From CAYXVB01 sp964467785 (lineage in GTDB: Bacteria > Bdellovibrionota > UBA1018): 13,759 nucleotides of DNA. The stretch spans positions 1 through 13,759 of the forward strand of contig CAYXVB010000096.1 in the NCBI GenBank assembly GCA_964467785.1, given 5' to 3'. Below, one piece after another: positions 6,606 to 13,308 of this stretch (positions are counted from its first letter, which is position 1; each line of letters begins with the position of its first letter). Under the pieces are notes generated by a model that was not told the DNA's origin, did no database searches, and saw nothing but the letters and a program-made list of their open reading frames with translations. A program made the position numbers and the translations under genes.

Positions 6606-6765
6606 GATACACCTCTTCTAGGCCCGCAATCCCGAGGTCATGGCAACACCTAGCCCGACCCCGCGTTCGCGGGTTTGCTGTTTTATTGCGATGTGGCAGG
6701 AATTTGCTGTACCCCTGCCGCAAGGCCATTCTCGCTAGACCACCTAGCCTGAATTGCCCTGCTCA
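6606..6765 (-). other. 5' leader of flagellin 2 with two hairpins
   Basis: From the predicted start near 6765 to the ATG is about 160 bases without a gene. It contains CCCGCG/CGCGGG (6660-6673, tight loop) and GGCAGG/CCTGCC (6695-6719, 13-base loop). The ribosome site lies outside both. Together with the leader of flagellin 1 this suggests that long structured leaders are a habit of these flagellin mRNAs. Confidence 0.45.
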
Positions 6766-6771
6766 CATACC

Positions 6772-6798
6772 ATTTCGGTCGGGTATTTTAAGACTTTA
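6772..6798 (-). promoter_or_regulatory. Sigma28 (FliA)-type promoter of flagellin 2
   Basis: On the minus strand: TAAAGTCT (6791-6798), 11 bases, ACCGAAAT (6772-6779). The -35 box matches TAAAGTTT at 7/8. The -10 box keeps the central CCGA and matches GCCGATAA at 5/8. Spacing is exact. It lies just past the stop of the upstream meaB gene (6837), so flagellin 2 is transcribed on its own. Confidence 0.65.
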
Positions 6799-6836
6799 GA
6801 CTTTTTTGATCAGGTATTGAGGTTCTCGACCCGAGC

Positions 6837-7793
6837 CTAGCGTGCAATAAGGTCTGCTGCTTTATAAGGATCAATCTTACGTTCCAAAAGATCTTGAACG
6901 AGTTCCTGACCTGACTGGGTTTGGAACGCTGCCGAAAGAGTTTGCTGTAGTCGTTCAGTCAGGATATCTGCCACTTCATTTTGTAAGAAGAGCCGAGACT
7001 TATCTTGTCTTTTGCCGCTTTGCGTCAAATGAGCCTGATGCCTTTCGATCTCAGCAATCAACTCAGGGACCCCGACGTCCCGGACCGCTTCGGTCTTTTG
7101 AACCGGCATGAACCAGGTCGTCTCATCGTGGGGGATCATCCCCACCATGGTAACCAGCTCCCGCACCATCTTGTCCGCCTCGGGGCGATCGCACTTGTTG
7201 ACCGCGAACACGTCGGCGATCTCCATGAGCCCCGCCTTCATCACCTGAATGGACTCCCCTGCCTCCGGGACCAAGACCACCACGACGGTTTGCGCAAGGC
7301 GAAGAATGTCGAGCTCGGTCTGCCCCACGCCGGCGGTTTCGACCAGGATCACATCAAACCCGGCGGCATCCAGGGTGAGGACCACCTCTTTAGTGGCGTG
7401 CGAAAGCCCACCGTGCTTACCACGCGTTCCTAGGGAACGGATAAAAACCCCCGGATCCGTCGCGTGCTGCTGCATCCGGATCCGGTCGCCCAGGATCGCG
7501 CCCCCCGAAAACGGGCTAGAGGGATCGACCGCGACGATCGCCACCTTTTTGCCGGCGGCACGCAGGTGCGCAGTCATCCGGTCCACGAGAGTGGACTTGC
7601 CGGCGCCCGGGGGGCCGGTGATCCCCCAGACCTGCGCCCGTCCCGTATGAGGATAAAGGAGCTGCATGATCGTCGAGAGATCGGAATCACGGTTCTCCAC
7701 CTTGGAGATCAGCCGCGCGAGCGACAATCGATGGCCTGACAGCATCTGATCGACGAGCATCATAGATTGACTGTCATTGCATAGCGGCTTCAT
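6837..7793 (-). CDS. meaB: Methylmalonyl-CoA mutase-associated GTPase MeaB (ArgK family)
   Basis: A G3E-family P-loop GTPase that protects and reloads the adenosylcobalamin-dependent methylmalonyl-CoA mutase. Motifs are all present: Walker A GPPGAGKST (60-68), the family signature VDPSSPFSGGAILGDRIRM (89-107), ETAGVGQTE (152-160) and NKCD (199-202) for guanine recognition. The C-terminal helices (about 240-318) match the dimerisation arm. At 318 residues it has the usual length. No mutase subunit lies nearby, so the partner must be elsewhere. The ATG at 7793 lacks a good ribosome site, and Met11, Met12 or Met17 are possible alternatives. It is divergent from the M48 peptidase across 86 bases. 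No clear terminator separates it from the flagellin 2 promoter. Confidence 0.95.
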   Translation of the reverse strand: MKPLCNDSQSMMLVDQMLSGHRLSLARLISKVENRDSDLSTIMQLLYPHTGRAQVWGITGPPGAGKSTLVDRMTAHLRAAGKKVAIVAVDPSSPFSGGAILGDRIRMQQHATDPGVFIRSLGTRGKHGGLSHATKEVVLTLDAAGFDVILVETAGVGQTELDILRLAQTVVVVLVPEAGESIQVMKAGLMEIADVFAVNKCDRPEADKMVRELVTMVGMIPHDETTWFMPVQKTEAVRDVGVPELIAEIERHQAHLTQSGKRQDKSRLFLQNEVADILTERLQQTLSAAFQTQSGQELVQDLLERKIDPYKAADLIAR

Positions 7794-7844
7794 GGAGACA
7801 AGGGCATCGGCCTCGCGGCGGCTCTAAAGGGGCTCCGGAACCGG

Positions 7845-7871
7845 TCAAGCTATCCGCAAGGACGCCGATAG
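7845..7871 (+). promoter_or_regulatory. Sigma28-like promoter motif in front of the M48 peptidase
   Basis: TCAAGCTA (7845-7852), 11 bases, GCCGATAG (7864-7871): matches to TAAAGTTT-N11-GCCGATAA are 5/8 and 7/8. It is almost the same as the flagellin 1 element (TCAAGCTT-N11-GCCGATAC). Transcription would begin about seven bases on, near 7878, essentially at the ATG at 7880. The transcript would then be leaderless, or the true start would be further in. Confidence 0.4.
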
Positions 7872-7879
7872 GTCCAAGG

Positions 7880-9280
7880 ATGGCGACTCCTGTTACGAAT
7901 CCGGAAATTATCGAAGCGGCGCAGACCGCAGTCAAAGGCCTGACGGTGATGACGGCGATCCCGGTGGCCGCCTTGGCGCTTTGGGCGGACTACTTCGAAC
8001 GCAATGTCGAGCGTCTCAAAAACGACAAGGAGGAGCGAGACATCGACGACGAATTGCGAATGGTGCGTCTCGCGTTCCTCGTCGGGCTGTTCTACCAGCT
8101 CCTGCTTTATGTCTCGACTTTTGATGTCCGCGACCACTACCCGATCTACTCCAACGTGCTCTTCGTGGCGGCGTTGCTCGCCCAGATGCGTATCCAGAGT
8201 CGGCTCGAATTCAAGGTCCTGCCCACCCCGAAAGTCAAAACTGCCGAGCTACGCCCCGCAAAACCGCAGGACGGCGCCAATCTCAAGGACGCAGCCCTTC
8301 GCGGCAAGGTGACCGCAAGCGGCGCAGGCAGGGCTTTCCTTTTCAGTCTCATGAGCGGCATCGGCTATCTTGTCGTCCTGCTCGGAACTCTCAGGCTCTT
8401 TACCTGGTTCGCCATCGCGACTCACGCTTCCCCGATCGCCGGGGCGGCCTGGATCATCGCCGGCGCCATCCTCGGAATTTTGGGCGGACTCTCGCTCGCA
8501 TTCGCACTCGGCCCTATTCAGCTCAAAAGCATGTACGCGACGTCGCCGCTGACCGACCCCGAAACCCAGGCACGGATCGAAGCCTGCTTCAGGCGCGCCT
8601 CGATCCCGACGCCTACACTCTGGCTCATTCGCGGTGAAGATGGGTTTCAGCCTCCGGCCAACGCGATGATCGCGGGAATCCCTGGCATGCGGGGCGCGCT
8701 CGGCCCCGCGCTCTTCGTCTCCGACCGGCTGCTCGCCACATTGAACTGGGACGAGTTCGAAGCAGTGATGATGCACGAGATCAGCCATGTCCGTCTCCGA
8801 CATCTTCGGCGCCGCTTTACCTTTGCCGCGGGCCTGATCCTCGGCGGGATCCTGCTCTCCACGATGCTCATTGTCGCGGTGGCCCTCATTTCACGGAATG
8901 TTCCGATGGCCATCTATGCGGGCACCATTTTAGTCTTTGGGGGGTTCATTTACGCCTTGAAGCAGATGGGCGCGCAGAGCCGATTCCAGGAGATCGAAGC
9001 CGACCTCGAAGCGCTCCGCCTAGGAGCCTCCCCCGAGGCCCTCGTGCAGGCATTGCGCAAACTGGACCGCCTCAACGGGATCCCGAACGACCACAAAGGC
9101 ACCTCGCATCCGGCCACCGAGGAGCGGATCCTGCTGTTGCACAAGGCCTTTACATCGAACCTTGCGTCCGCAATGAAAGACGCGGACGCTAAGGCTGAAG
9201 CCGGCAAGGCTGTCACGCAAGGCGACAGCACTTCAACTTCTACCTCCACCGACAAAGACGACGGACAGAACGCGGCTTAA
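7880..9280 (+). CDS. Membrane-bound M48-family zinc metallopeptidase
   Basis: A 466-residue integral membrane protease of the HtpX/Ste24 type. These act on misfolded or damaged membrane proteins or on specific envelope substrates. The zinc site is HEISH (299-303) with the third ligand in EIEAD (Glu371), the spacing seen in M48 enzymes. Hydrophobic segments lie at about 20-38, 60-78, 86-102, 151-175 and 183-210. Two more follow the HExxH helix (about 313-338 and 343-360), typical of HtpX-like topology. The N-terminal half with its extra membrane segments is longer than HtpX. The C-terminus (about 430-466) is a low-complexity tail rich in Ala, Lys, Asp and a Ser-Thr repeat. The ATG at 7880 has only AAGG directly abutting it, so the start is uncertain; Met24 is an alternative. 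Confidence 0.88.
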   Translation: MATPVTNPEIIEAAQTAVKGLTVMTAIPVAALALWADYFERNVERLKNDKEERDIDDELRMVRLAFLVGLFYQLLLYVSTFDVRDHYPIYSNVLFVAALLAQMRIQSRLEFKVLPTPKVKTAELRPAKPQDGANLKDAALRGKVTASGAGRAFLFSLMSGIGYLVVLLGTLRLFTWFAIATHASPIAGAAWIIAGAILGILGGLSLAFALGPIQLKSMYATSPLTDPETQARIEACFRRASIPTPTLWLIRGEDGFQPPANAMIAGIPGMRGALGPALFVSDRLLATLNWDEFEAVMMHEISHVRLRHLRRRFTFAAGLILGGILLSTMLIVAVALISRNVPMAIYAGTILVFGGFIYALKQMGAQSRFQEIEADLEALRLGASPEALVQALRKLDRLNGIPNDHKGTSHPATEERILLLHKAFTSNLASAMKDADAKAEAGKAVTQGDSTSTSTSTDKDDGQNAA

Positions 9281-9388
9281 GCGCGAATCCGATAAATCCC
9301 TCTTCCTTGGGTTCGACAGGATGTTCAAAACTCGTTGACATGAGTAACGCACAGCGTTAATCAGGCCTAAAGCGAGGATGAACTCTAT

Positions 9389-9760
9389 ATGTTTAAAAAT
9401 ACTTTGATTATTTTCCTGGGTGTTTTGATTTCCGCTGCCGCGCAGGCCAACTCGGAATTGGTTTGCAAGGGCACAGCCGTCTTCAGCATGCCCGAGCTGA
9501 AAGCGAGCCGCCCCGATCTGTTGACGGTCAAGCTCAATCAAAAAGCAGGAAAAATCGTCCTGCTCTTCGGCCCTCAAAAGTTTGAAGGAAGTTACAACGC
9601 CGCTTCGGGCGAGATCACCATCAATAATGCGAATGTGAGCGGAACCGGCTCGATTTCGCCGATTGACGGCAACCAACAAACTTATGCCAACATGACGATC
9701 ACGGACAAGAAGTCTCGCGGCACCTTGACCATCTACGCCCCGCTCCTTCGCTGTCAGTGA
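9389..9760 (+). CDS. Small exported protein of unknown function (123 aa)
   Basis: I do not recognise a family. A typical signal peptide (MFKNTLIIFLGVLISAAAQA, cleaved before NSELVC) precedes a mature part of about 103 residues. This is mostly beta-strand in character (LLTVKLNQ, KIVLLFG, GEITINNANV, ANMTITDKK, GTLTIYAPLL). The only two cysteines are close to the two ends of the mature chain (Cys26 and Cys122), which suggests a disulfide closing a small beta-sandwich in the periplasm or outside the cell. The ribosome site GAGG is about 11 bases before ATG, somewhat far. It follows the M48 gene by 108 bases without a terminator between, and faces the frameshifted gene downstream. Confidence 0.75.
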   Translation: MFKNTLIIFLGVLISAAAQANSELVCKGTAVFSMPELKASRPDLLTVKLNQKAGKIVLLFGPQKFEGSYNAASGEITINNANVSGTGSISPIDGNQQTYANMTITDKKSRGTLTIYAPLLRCQ

Positions 9761-9876
9761 CCCTCGACTTGAATCAGGCGCCAAGGAAGGCCCGTTCATC
9801 AAACCGGACATAAAGCGACATTTGTCGTATAGCGCCTACGGCAATACACACCGAGTCATGTATCTGGTACGAGGCT

Positions 9877-10068
9877 TCAGCGAACCGCGGCCGGCGACGG
9901 TGGGATCGGGATCGTCGTGACCTTGTCCTTCTGGGTGTATCCGCCGGTGGCGGCCTTATAGGCGACGCCCCAGTCCAAACCTTCCTGTAAAAGGGAGAAC
10001 GGGACCGTGACAAAGTGATAGTCGAGCAGATGGCCCAGATCCCTGCTCTGCCTCTCAAGTTCCCCCCC
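9877..10068 (-). other. Displaced C-terminal reading frame of the caspase-like exported protein
   Basis: After the G7 run (plus-strand C at 10062-10068) the annotated frame stops within four codons, at 10055. The frame reached by dropping one G continues for 61 residues (ELERQSRDLGHLLDYHF..., ending in IPIPPSPAAVR) to a TGA at 9877-9879. By hand count, third codon positions are about three quarters G/C, as in the neighbours. The residues look like normal protein, with strands such as FVTVPFSLLQ and an AYKAATGGYTQKDKV segment. Joined, the protein would be 429 residues. The third frame is also open to 9774, but it reads as an Arg/Ser/Pro-rich shadow. Confidence 0.75.
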
Positions 10069-11167
10069 GCCTGACTATCGGGGAAATCGTGACGTCTCGC
10101 GGGGAGGCGATGATCGTTCCTCCGCTCTTGAGGAGCATCCCGCCCATCGATTTCACGAATTGCACGCCGTCTTTTCCGCGGGAGACCTCGCACGAGAAAA
10201 GATTGATCCGTGCATCTTCGGCGAAAAGATCCGGCGCCCATTTTTCGATCTGCGGCCGGAGCTCCTCCAGTTTCTTCTGATTCAACTCACCTGAGGAGTC
10301 AACGAGGCGTACAGGATTGAAATCCAGTGCGCCGCCGCCCTTGAAGTCGAACTTGCCCGGCGCACCGTGAGCCGCGACAACCAGTTCCCGGATCCGCCCT
10401 TTCTCTCGGAGTGCCCCGAGCTGCCTGATGAGGTCCTCGGGATCCGAGACTGTCAGTGTGACGACGCGACTGCTGTCGAGCCCGCCCTGCTTGCCGGCTC
10501 GTTCGACAAACCAGCGCGTGGCTTGCGAAAAACTGGCGTCGCCGACCGGGTTGACCACCACCATGAGTTCGTCGGGCCGGAAGGGCCTTTCTCGAGGAAT
10601 GACCTGTTCGATCTCCGTGGCATAAGTGGAGCTCCTTTCGTGCAGCAGCGCGGGGATATTCCATCCCATGGCGGTCAGCGCCGTATAACCGACGACATAG
10701 GGCGCGTTCTTGTAGACGATCGAGGCCGGCATCGCCACGAGCTTGATTCCAGAGGATTTGGGCGCCGCCATCATCACTTTCGTGCTGATAGTCGCGGTGT
10801 CCCAGAGCACATAAGCCGGAGCGAACCCGAGTTTGACGCCATGAGCGGCCAGACAGGCCGCACCCCCCGCGCAGTCATAGGCGCGAGTCAGGGCCGACTT
10901 GGCGGATTCCGGAAGGCGCTTGAACTTCTCGGATCGCAGAAACGCAGCGGACTCCCCGCGCCCGAAGATGGCATTCACGAAGGGCCGGGCTTCAGAGGCC
11001 CAGTATTCCTTGGCCTGACTCCGAATTTCCGCCTTGACGGCATTCAGCAAACCGAACCCGGTCGGACAGTCGGCGGCCGGGTCCGCCCCAGCCTGGATCG
11101 GCAGCATCGGGGCGAGCAGAAGCGTGAACAAGGCCACGCGCAGAATCCTGGCATCTGCTCTCATCAC
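10055..11167 (-). CDS. Exported protein with caspase-like (clan CD/DUF4347-like) His/Cys motifs; frameshifted at its 3' end
   Basis: A 370-residue exported protein as read, 429 if the frameshift at 10062-10068 is repaired. The signal peptide (basic MMRADARILR, then a hydrophobic core) ends near Ala26-Ala28. The middle (about 90-175) has hydrophobic stretches and a possible membrane-associated segment. The domain at about 195-355 begins with a strand (ELMVVVNP) and has strands followed by ELVVAAHGAPG (His267) and INLFSCEVSRGKDG (Cys326). It then reads GGMLLKSGGTIIASPRD. This order, with His after one strand and Cys after the next, followed by a G-x-x-G helix and a strand ending in AS, is the pattern of caspase-fold domains and DUF4347-like proteins. 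Proteolysis is inferred, not shown. The ribosome site is strong (GGGGGAG). The gene lies 62 bases after the lipoprotein gene and may be cotranscribed. Confidence 0.75.
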   Translation of the reverse strand: MMRADARILRVALFTLLLAPMLPIQAGADPAADCPTGFGLLNAVKAEIRSQAKEYWASEARPFVNAIFGRGESAAFLRSEKFKRLPESAKSALTRAYDCAGGAACLAAHGVKLGFAPAYVLWDTATISTKVMMAAPKSSGIKLVAMPASIVYKNAPYVVGYTALTAMGWNIPALLHERSSTYATEIEQVIPRERPFRPDELMVVVNPVGDASFSQATRWFVERAGKQGGLDSSRVVTLTVSDPEDLIRQLGALREKGRIRELVVAAHGAPGKFDFKGGGALDFNPVRLVDSSGELNQKKLEELRPQIEKWAPDLFAEDARINLFSCEVSRGKDGVQFVKSMGGMLLKSGGTIIASPRDVTISPIVRRGGT

Positions 11168-11229
11168 CGCTCCCCCATCCCCAATGCTATCAAAATATGG
11201 AGAGACCGGTCAATTCAGCCGGGACGCCT

Positions 11230-12021
11230 TCACTTGCTAGCCGGGGGTGCAGGCATTGCCGCGCTCGTGTCGACCAGCTCGGGAGCGAGCATCGGCTCAG
11301 GTGCGTCCGCCGGGACCGATGGAGCGGTTACGCTCGATGACGGCGATGGAGTCGGCGTGACCGCCTGAATGATGCCATACTTCTCGAGCACAGATCCCGC
11401 GCTCGCCGGCTCCCGCCAGACACCGAATGGGTTGTTGACCTCGGTAAGCTCGGCGGTCATCTGGGGAGTCTGATCCAGTTTTTGGAAAAAGACGAACTGA
11501 CTCAAATTGCGATAATGGCGGATCGCCCACCGCAGGTAGCGCGAGTCGCGGTATTCCTTTAGATAGGCCTTGGCAACGGGGACCAAGATCTCATAAGTCG
11601 AAAGGACGGATTTTTGACGCACGTCGAGGTAATCCGTTGCCTTGAGCGAAGCCTCGAGCTCGAGGAGCTTTCCGTAAAAGCACCAGTGAAAACGGACCGG
11701 GTCGTTCTTGACGAGCTCCCGGGTCCCTCGCTGCAGCTCATCCGCGGTGCGAACCACGCTCTTGAGCTTGAGAAAATCAGCCGAACAGTCTTTGAGAGTT
11801 TCTGGCGCCGGCGCCTCGCGCGTCGCGAATATCGCCCTGACATCCACGAGATCGAAGCCAGCCGGATGCGGCACGCGGATGTAATCTGGGGCCGCGAGCG
11901 TGGGAACCGGAACCGGCTTGAGCTCCGTGGTCGAACAGCCCCCAACGCCCAGCAACCAGGCGGAGGCCATTCCGGTGTAAGTGATGATGTTGCGAAAACG
12001 GACCTTCATTCCACGTCCCAT
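11230..12021 (-). CDS. Lipoprotein of unknown function
   Basis: I do not recognise a family. A lipoprotein signal (MKVRFRNIITYTG, hydrophobic AWLLG, then VGGC) gives lipidation at Cys29 of the long form or Cys25 if translation begins at the fifth codon (ATG at 12009). The shorter form is the more typical signal. The long form has AGGAG ten bases upstream. The mature core (about 55-205) is helical, with Lys/Glu/Leu-rich stretches (LLELEASLKATDYLDV, YLKEYRDSRYLRWAIRHYRNL). It has Cys at 78 and 113. The end (about 215-263) is a Pro/Ala/Ser-rich tail (TPTPSPSSS, then PADAPEP), perhaps a wall-spanning linker. It is divergent from the barrel fusion gene at 12153 and upstream of the caspase-like gene on the same strand. 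Confidence 0.85.
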   Translation of the reverse strand: MGRGMKVRFRNIITYTGMASAWLLGVGGCSTTELKPVPVPTLAAPDYIRVPHPAGFDLVDVRAIFATREAPAPETLKDCSADFLKLKSVVRTADELQRGTRELVKNDPVRFHWCFYGKLLELEASLKATDYLDVRQKSVLSTYEILVPVAKAYLKEYRDSRYLRWAIRHYRNLSQFVFFQKLDQTPQMTAELTEVNNPFGVWREPASAGSVLEKYGIIQAVTPTPSPSSSVTAPSVPADAPEPMLAPELVDTSAAMPAPPASK

Positions 12022-12093
12022 TCCTCAAGGGCTCCTCGGCAAAAAACTCCCGCCTCATTAGCCCCAAACCTAGCCAATCCTGCTGAATCCCTA

Positions 12094-12106
12094 CTTAAAC
12101 CTTAAG
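12094..12106. repeat. Short palindrome in the divergent intergenic region
   Basis: CTTAA-acc-TTAAG is a perfect 5-bp inverted repeat with a three-base centre. It lies in the 131-base region between the lipoprotein gene (-) and the barrel fusion gene (+). It is the AT-rich core of this region. A regulator site is possible, but I cannot define a convincing -35/-10 pair on either strand here. Confidence 0.25.
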
Positions 12107-12119
12107 CATCGCCTTGGGA

Positions 12120-12135
12120 TTCCGATGAGTCGGAA
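12120..12135 (+). promoter_or_regulatory. Hairpin next to the ribosome site of the barrel fusion gene
   Basis: TTCCGA-TGAG-TCGGAA is a perfect 6-bp stem with a four-base loop. It ends four bases before the AAGGAG ribosome site (12140-12145), which itself is seven bases before the GTG start at 12153. A stem so close to the ribosome site could influence translation. Confidence 0.35.
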
Positions 12136-12152
12136 GAGGAAGGAGCCTCAGG

Positions 12153-13292
12153 GTGAAAACCGTGCGCAGTTCAGGGAAGTCAAAAACCGCCAGCAGCCGC
12201 ATCAGTCGCATCCGCAAAGCGCTCGCCTGCGCGCTCGCCGTGCTAGCGAGCCAAGCCTTATCCTCCGCGTCAGCCTCGGCAAACGAGGGCAAGGAGCGCA
12301 ATTTCTACGAAGTACTCGAAGACGTCATGGGCGACTTCGAATATGACCTCAAAAACGGCGCCGTCACCGGCATGAAGGATGTATCGATCCGGAACATCGC
12401 GCTCAGCGAGAACGTGCCGCCGTCCTTCCGCTCGCATCTCGAGCTGCTGGTAAGCGAGCGAATCCTCAAGACGACCAAGACCAAGCTCATCCAGTGCCTG
12501 CCTTGCAGGGCCAAGAAAACCACCCTCAATGGCGACCAGGTGGTCGTCAGCTCCGCCGAGACCAATCCGGTGGAGCTATCGCGCATCGCCAAGCTCCAGA
12601 ACATCGAACACTTCCTGGATGTGGCTTTCGCTTATCAGCCCAGCGGCATCATCCTATCGATGACCGTAACCGAACCGGACACCGGCTCTATTGTCTGGTC
12701 GCGCAGCTACAATTCCGAAACCTCGCGCGCCTCGGCCTTCCGCCGCGGCGTGGACTTCAACCAGACGGACGATGCCCGCCGGCAGACCGAATACCAGCCC
12801 GCGATCCAATATCGCGCCACCGCCTATTACCTCTTCACTCCGAACGGCGCGGGCACCAGCGGAGTGCTGGGCCTGGGATTCCGGATGGTCGAGCGCTACG
12901 ACAACCGGAAAAAGGAAGTCGGCTTCGAGCTTGAATACTTAAAAGACGCCTCGACCCTGGTCAATCCGAGCGCCACGGCGAGCACCACCACGGTCAATCT
13001 CTATAGCGGATTCGATCTCACGCTGCTGTTCGTCCATTCGTGGAACCTGATCGGAGAGGAAGAGAACTACAACCTTATCCGAGGCAACCTCACCCTGGGC
13101 ATCGGCGGCACTTACGCCGCGGGCTACCTCGGCGGCCTGCTGCGCGCCCATTACGAGTGGCGCATGGCCAAGCACTACACCGTCTCGGCGGTGCTGGGCT
13201 ACCGGCCCGCGTCGACCGCGTACCTGACCACGACGACTTCCAACGTCATTTCCGGCCTTGAGTATGGCCTGGGTATCAGCCTTTTGTTCTGA
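12153..13292 (+). CDS. Exported protein: tentative CsgG/FlgO-like domain plus C-terminal outer-membrane beta-barrel
   Basis: A 379-residue exported protein of uncertain family. It starts at GTG with a clear AAGGAG seven bases upstream. The signal peptide has a long basic n-region (about 22 residues), a hydrophobic core (LACALAVLA) and a cleavage site near Ala41-Ala43. Residues about 50-195 read like the CsgG/FlgO/TolB-N type fold: a helix of an ERILKTTKTK kind, later a hydrophobic LSMTVTEPDTGSIVWSRSYN hairpin. This part carries a CLPC motif (Cys115, Cys118). From about 210 the chain becomes alternating strands (GVLGLGFRMVERYD, TVNLYSGFDLTLLFVHSW, LTLGIGGTYAAGYLGGLLRAHYEW) and ends in LGISLLF. 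That is the terminal-Phe signal of outer-membrane barrels, with room for about eight strands. A lipoprotein gene follows after 16 bases. Confidence 0.8.
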   Translation: MKTVRSSGKSKTASSRISRIRKALACALAVLASQALSSASASANEGKERNFYEVLEDVMGDFEYDLKNGAVTGMKDVSIRNIALSENVPPSFRSHLELLVSERILKTTKTKLIQCLPCRAKKTTLNGDQVVVSSAETNPVELSRIAKLQNIEHFLDVAFAYQPSGIILSMTVTEPDTGSIVWSRSYNSETSRASAFRRGVDFNQTDDARRQTEYQPAIQYRATAYYLFTPNGAGTSGVLGLGFRMVERYDNRKKEVGFELEYLKDASTLVNPSATASTTTVNLYSGFDLTLLFVHSWNLIGEEENYNLIRGNLTLGIGGTYAAGYLGGLLRAHYEWRMAKHYTVSAVLGYRPASTAYLTTTTSNVISGLEYGLGISLLF

Positions 13293-13308
13293 CAAGGAGA
13301 ACGGCCAA

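Noticed and set aside
6694..6708. A sigma54-like TGGCAGG...TTTGCT sequence upstream of flagellin 2.
   Set aside because: It is on the plus strand with no gene to serve, and GG to GC spacing is nine bases instead of ten.
9288..9295. TCCGATAA, 7/8 to the sigma28 -10 box, downstream of the M48 gene.
   Set aside because: There is no -35 match at the right spacing, and it is about 93 bases from the next start.
9335..9363. TTGACA upstream of the small exported gene at 9389, with a small AACGC-aca-GCGTT palindrome after it.
   Set aside because: No acceptable -10 box occurs 16-18 bases later. The best is GTTAAT at 15 bases, so I do not call a promoter, although the palindrome may merit a look.
9774..10054. 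A third minus-strand frame also stays open through the 3' end of the frameshifted gene, to 9774.
   Set aside because: It would need an added G, reads as Arg/Ser/Pro-rich sequence typical of an out-of-frame shadow, and has the wrong codon bias. The one-G-less frame gives ordinary protein.
11189..11216. TTGACC followed by GATAGC on the minus strand before the caspase-like gene.
   Set aside because: The -10 matches only 3/6, and the gene could equally be read through from the lipoprotein gene upstream.
10367..11368. A plus-strand open frame of about 330 codons across the caspase-like gene and the next gene.
   Set aside because: It covers parts of two well-supported minus-strand genes and the gap with their ribosome site, and it has no recognisable motif.
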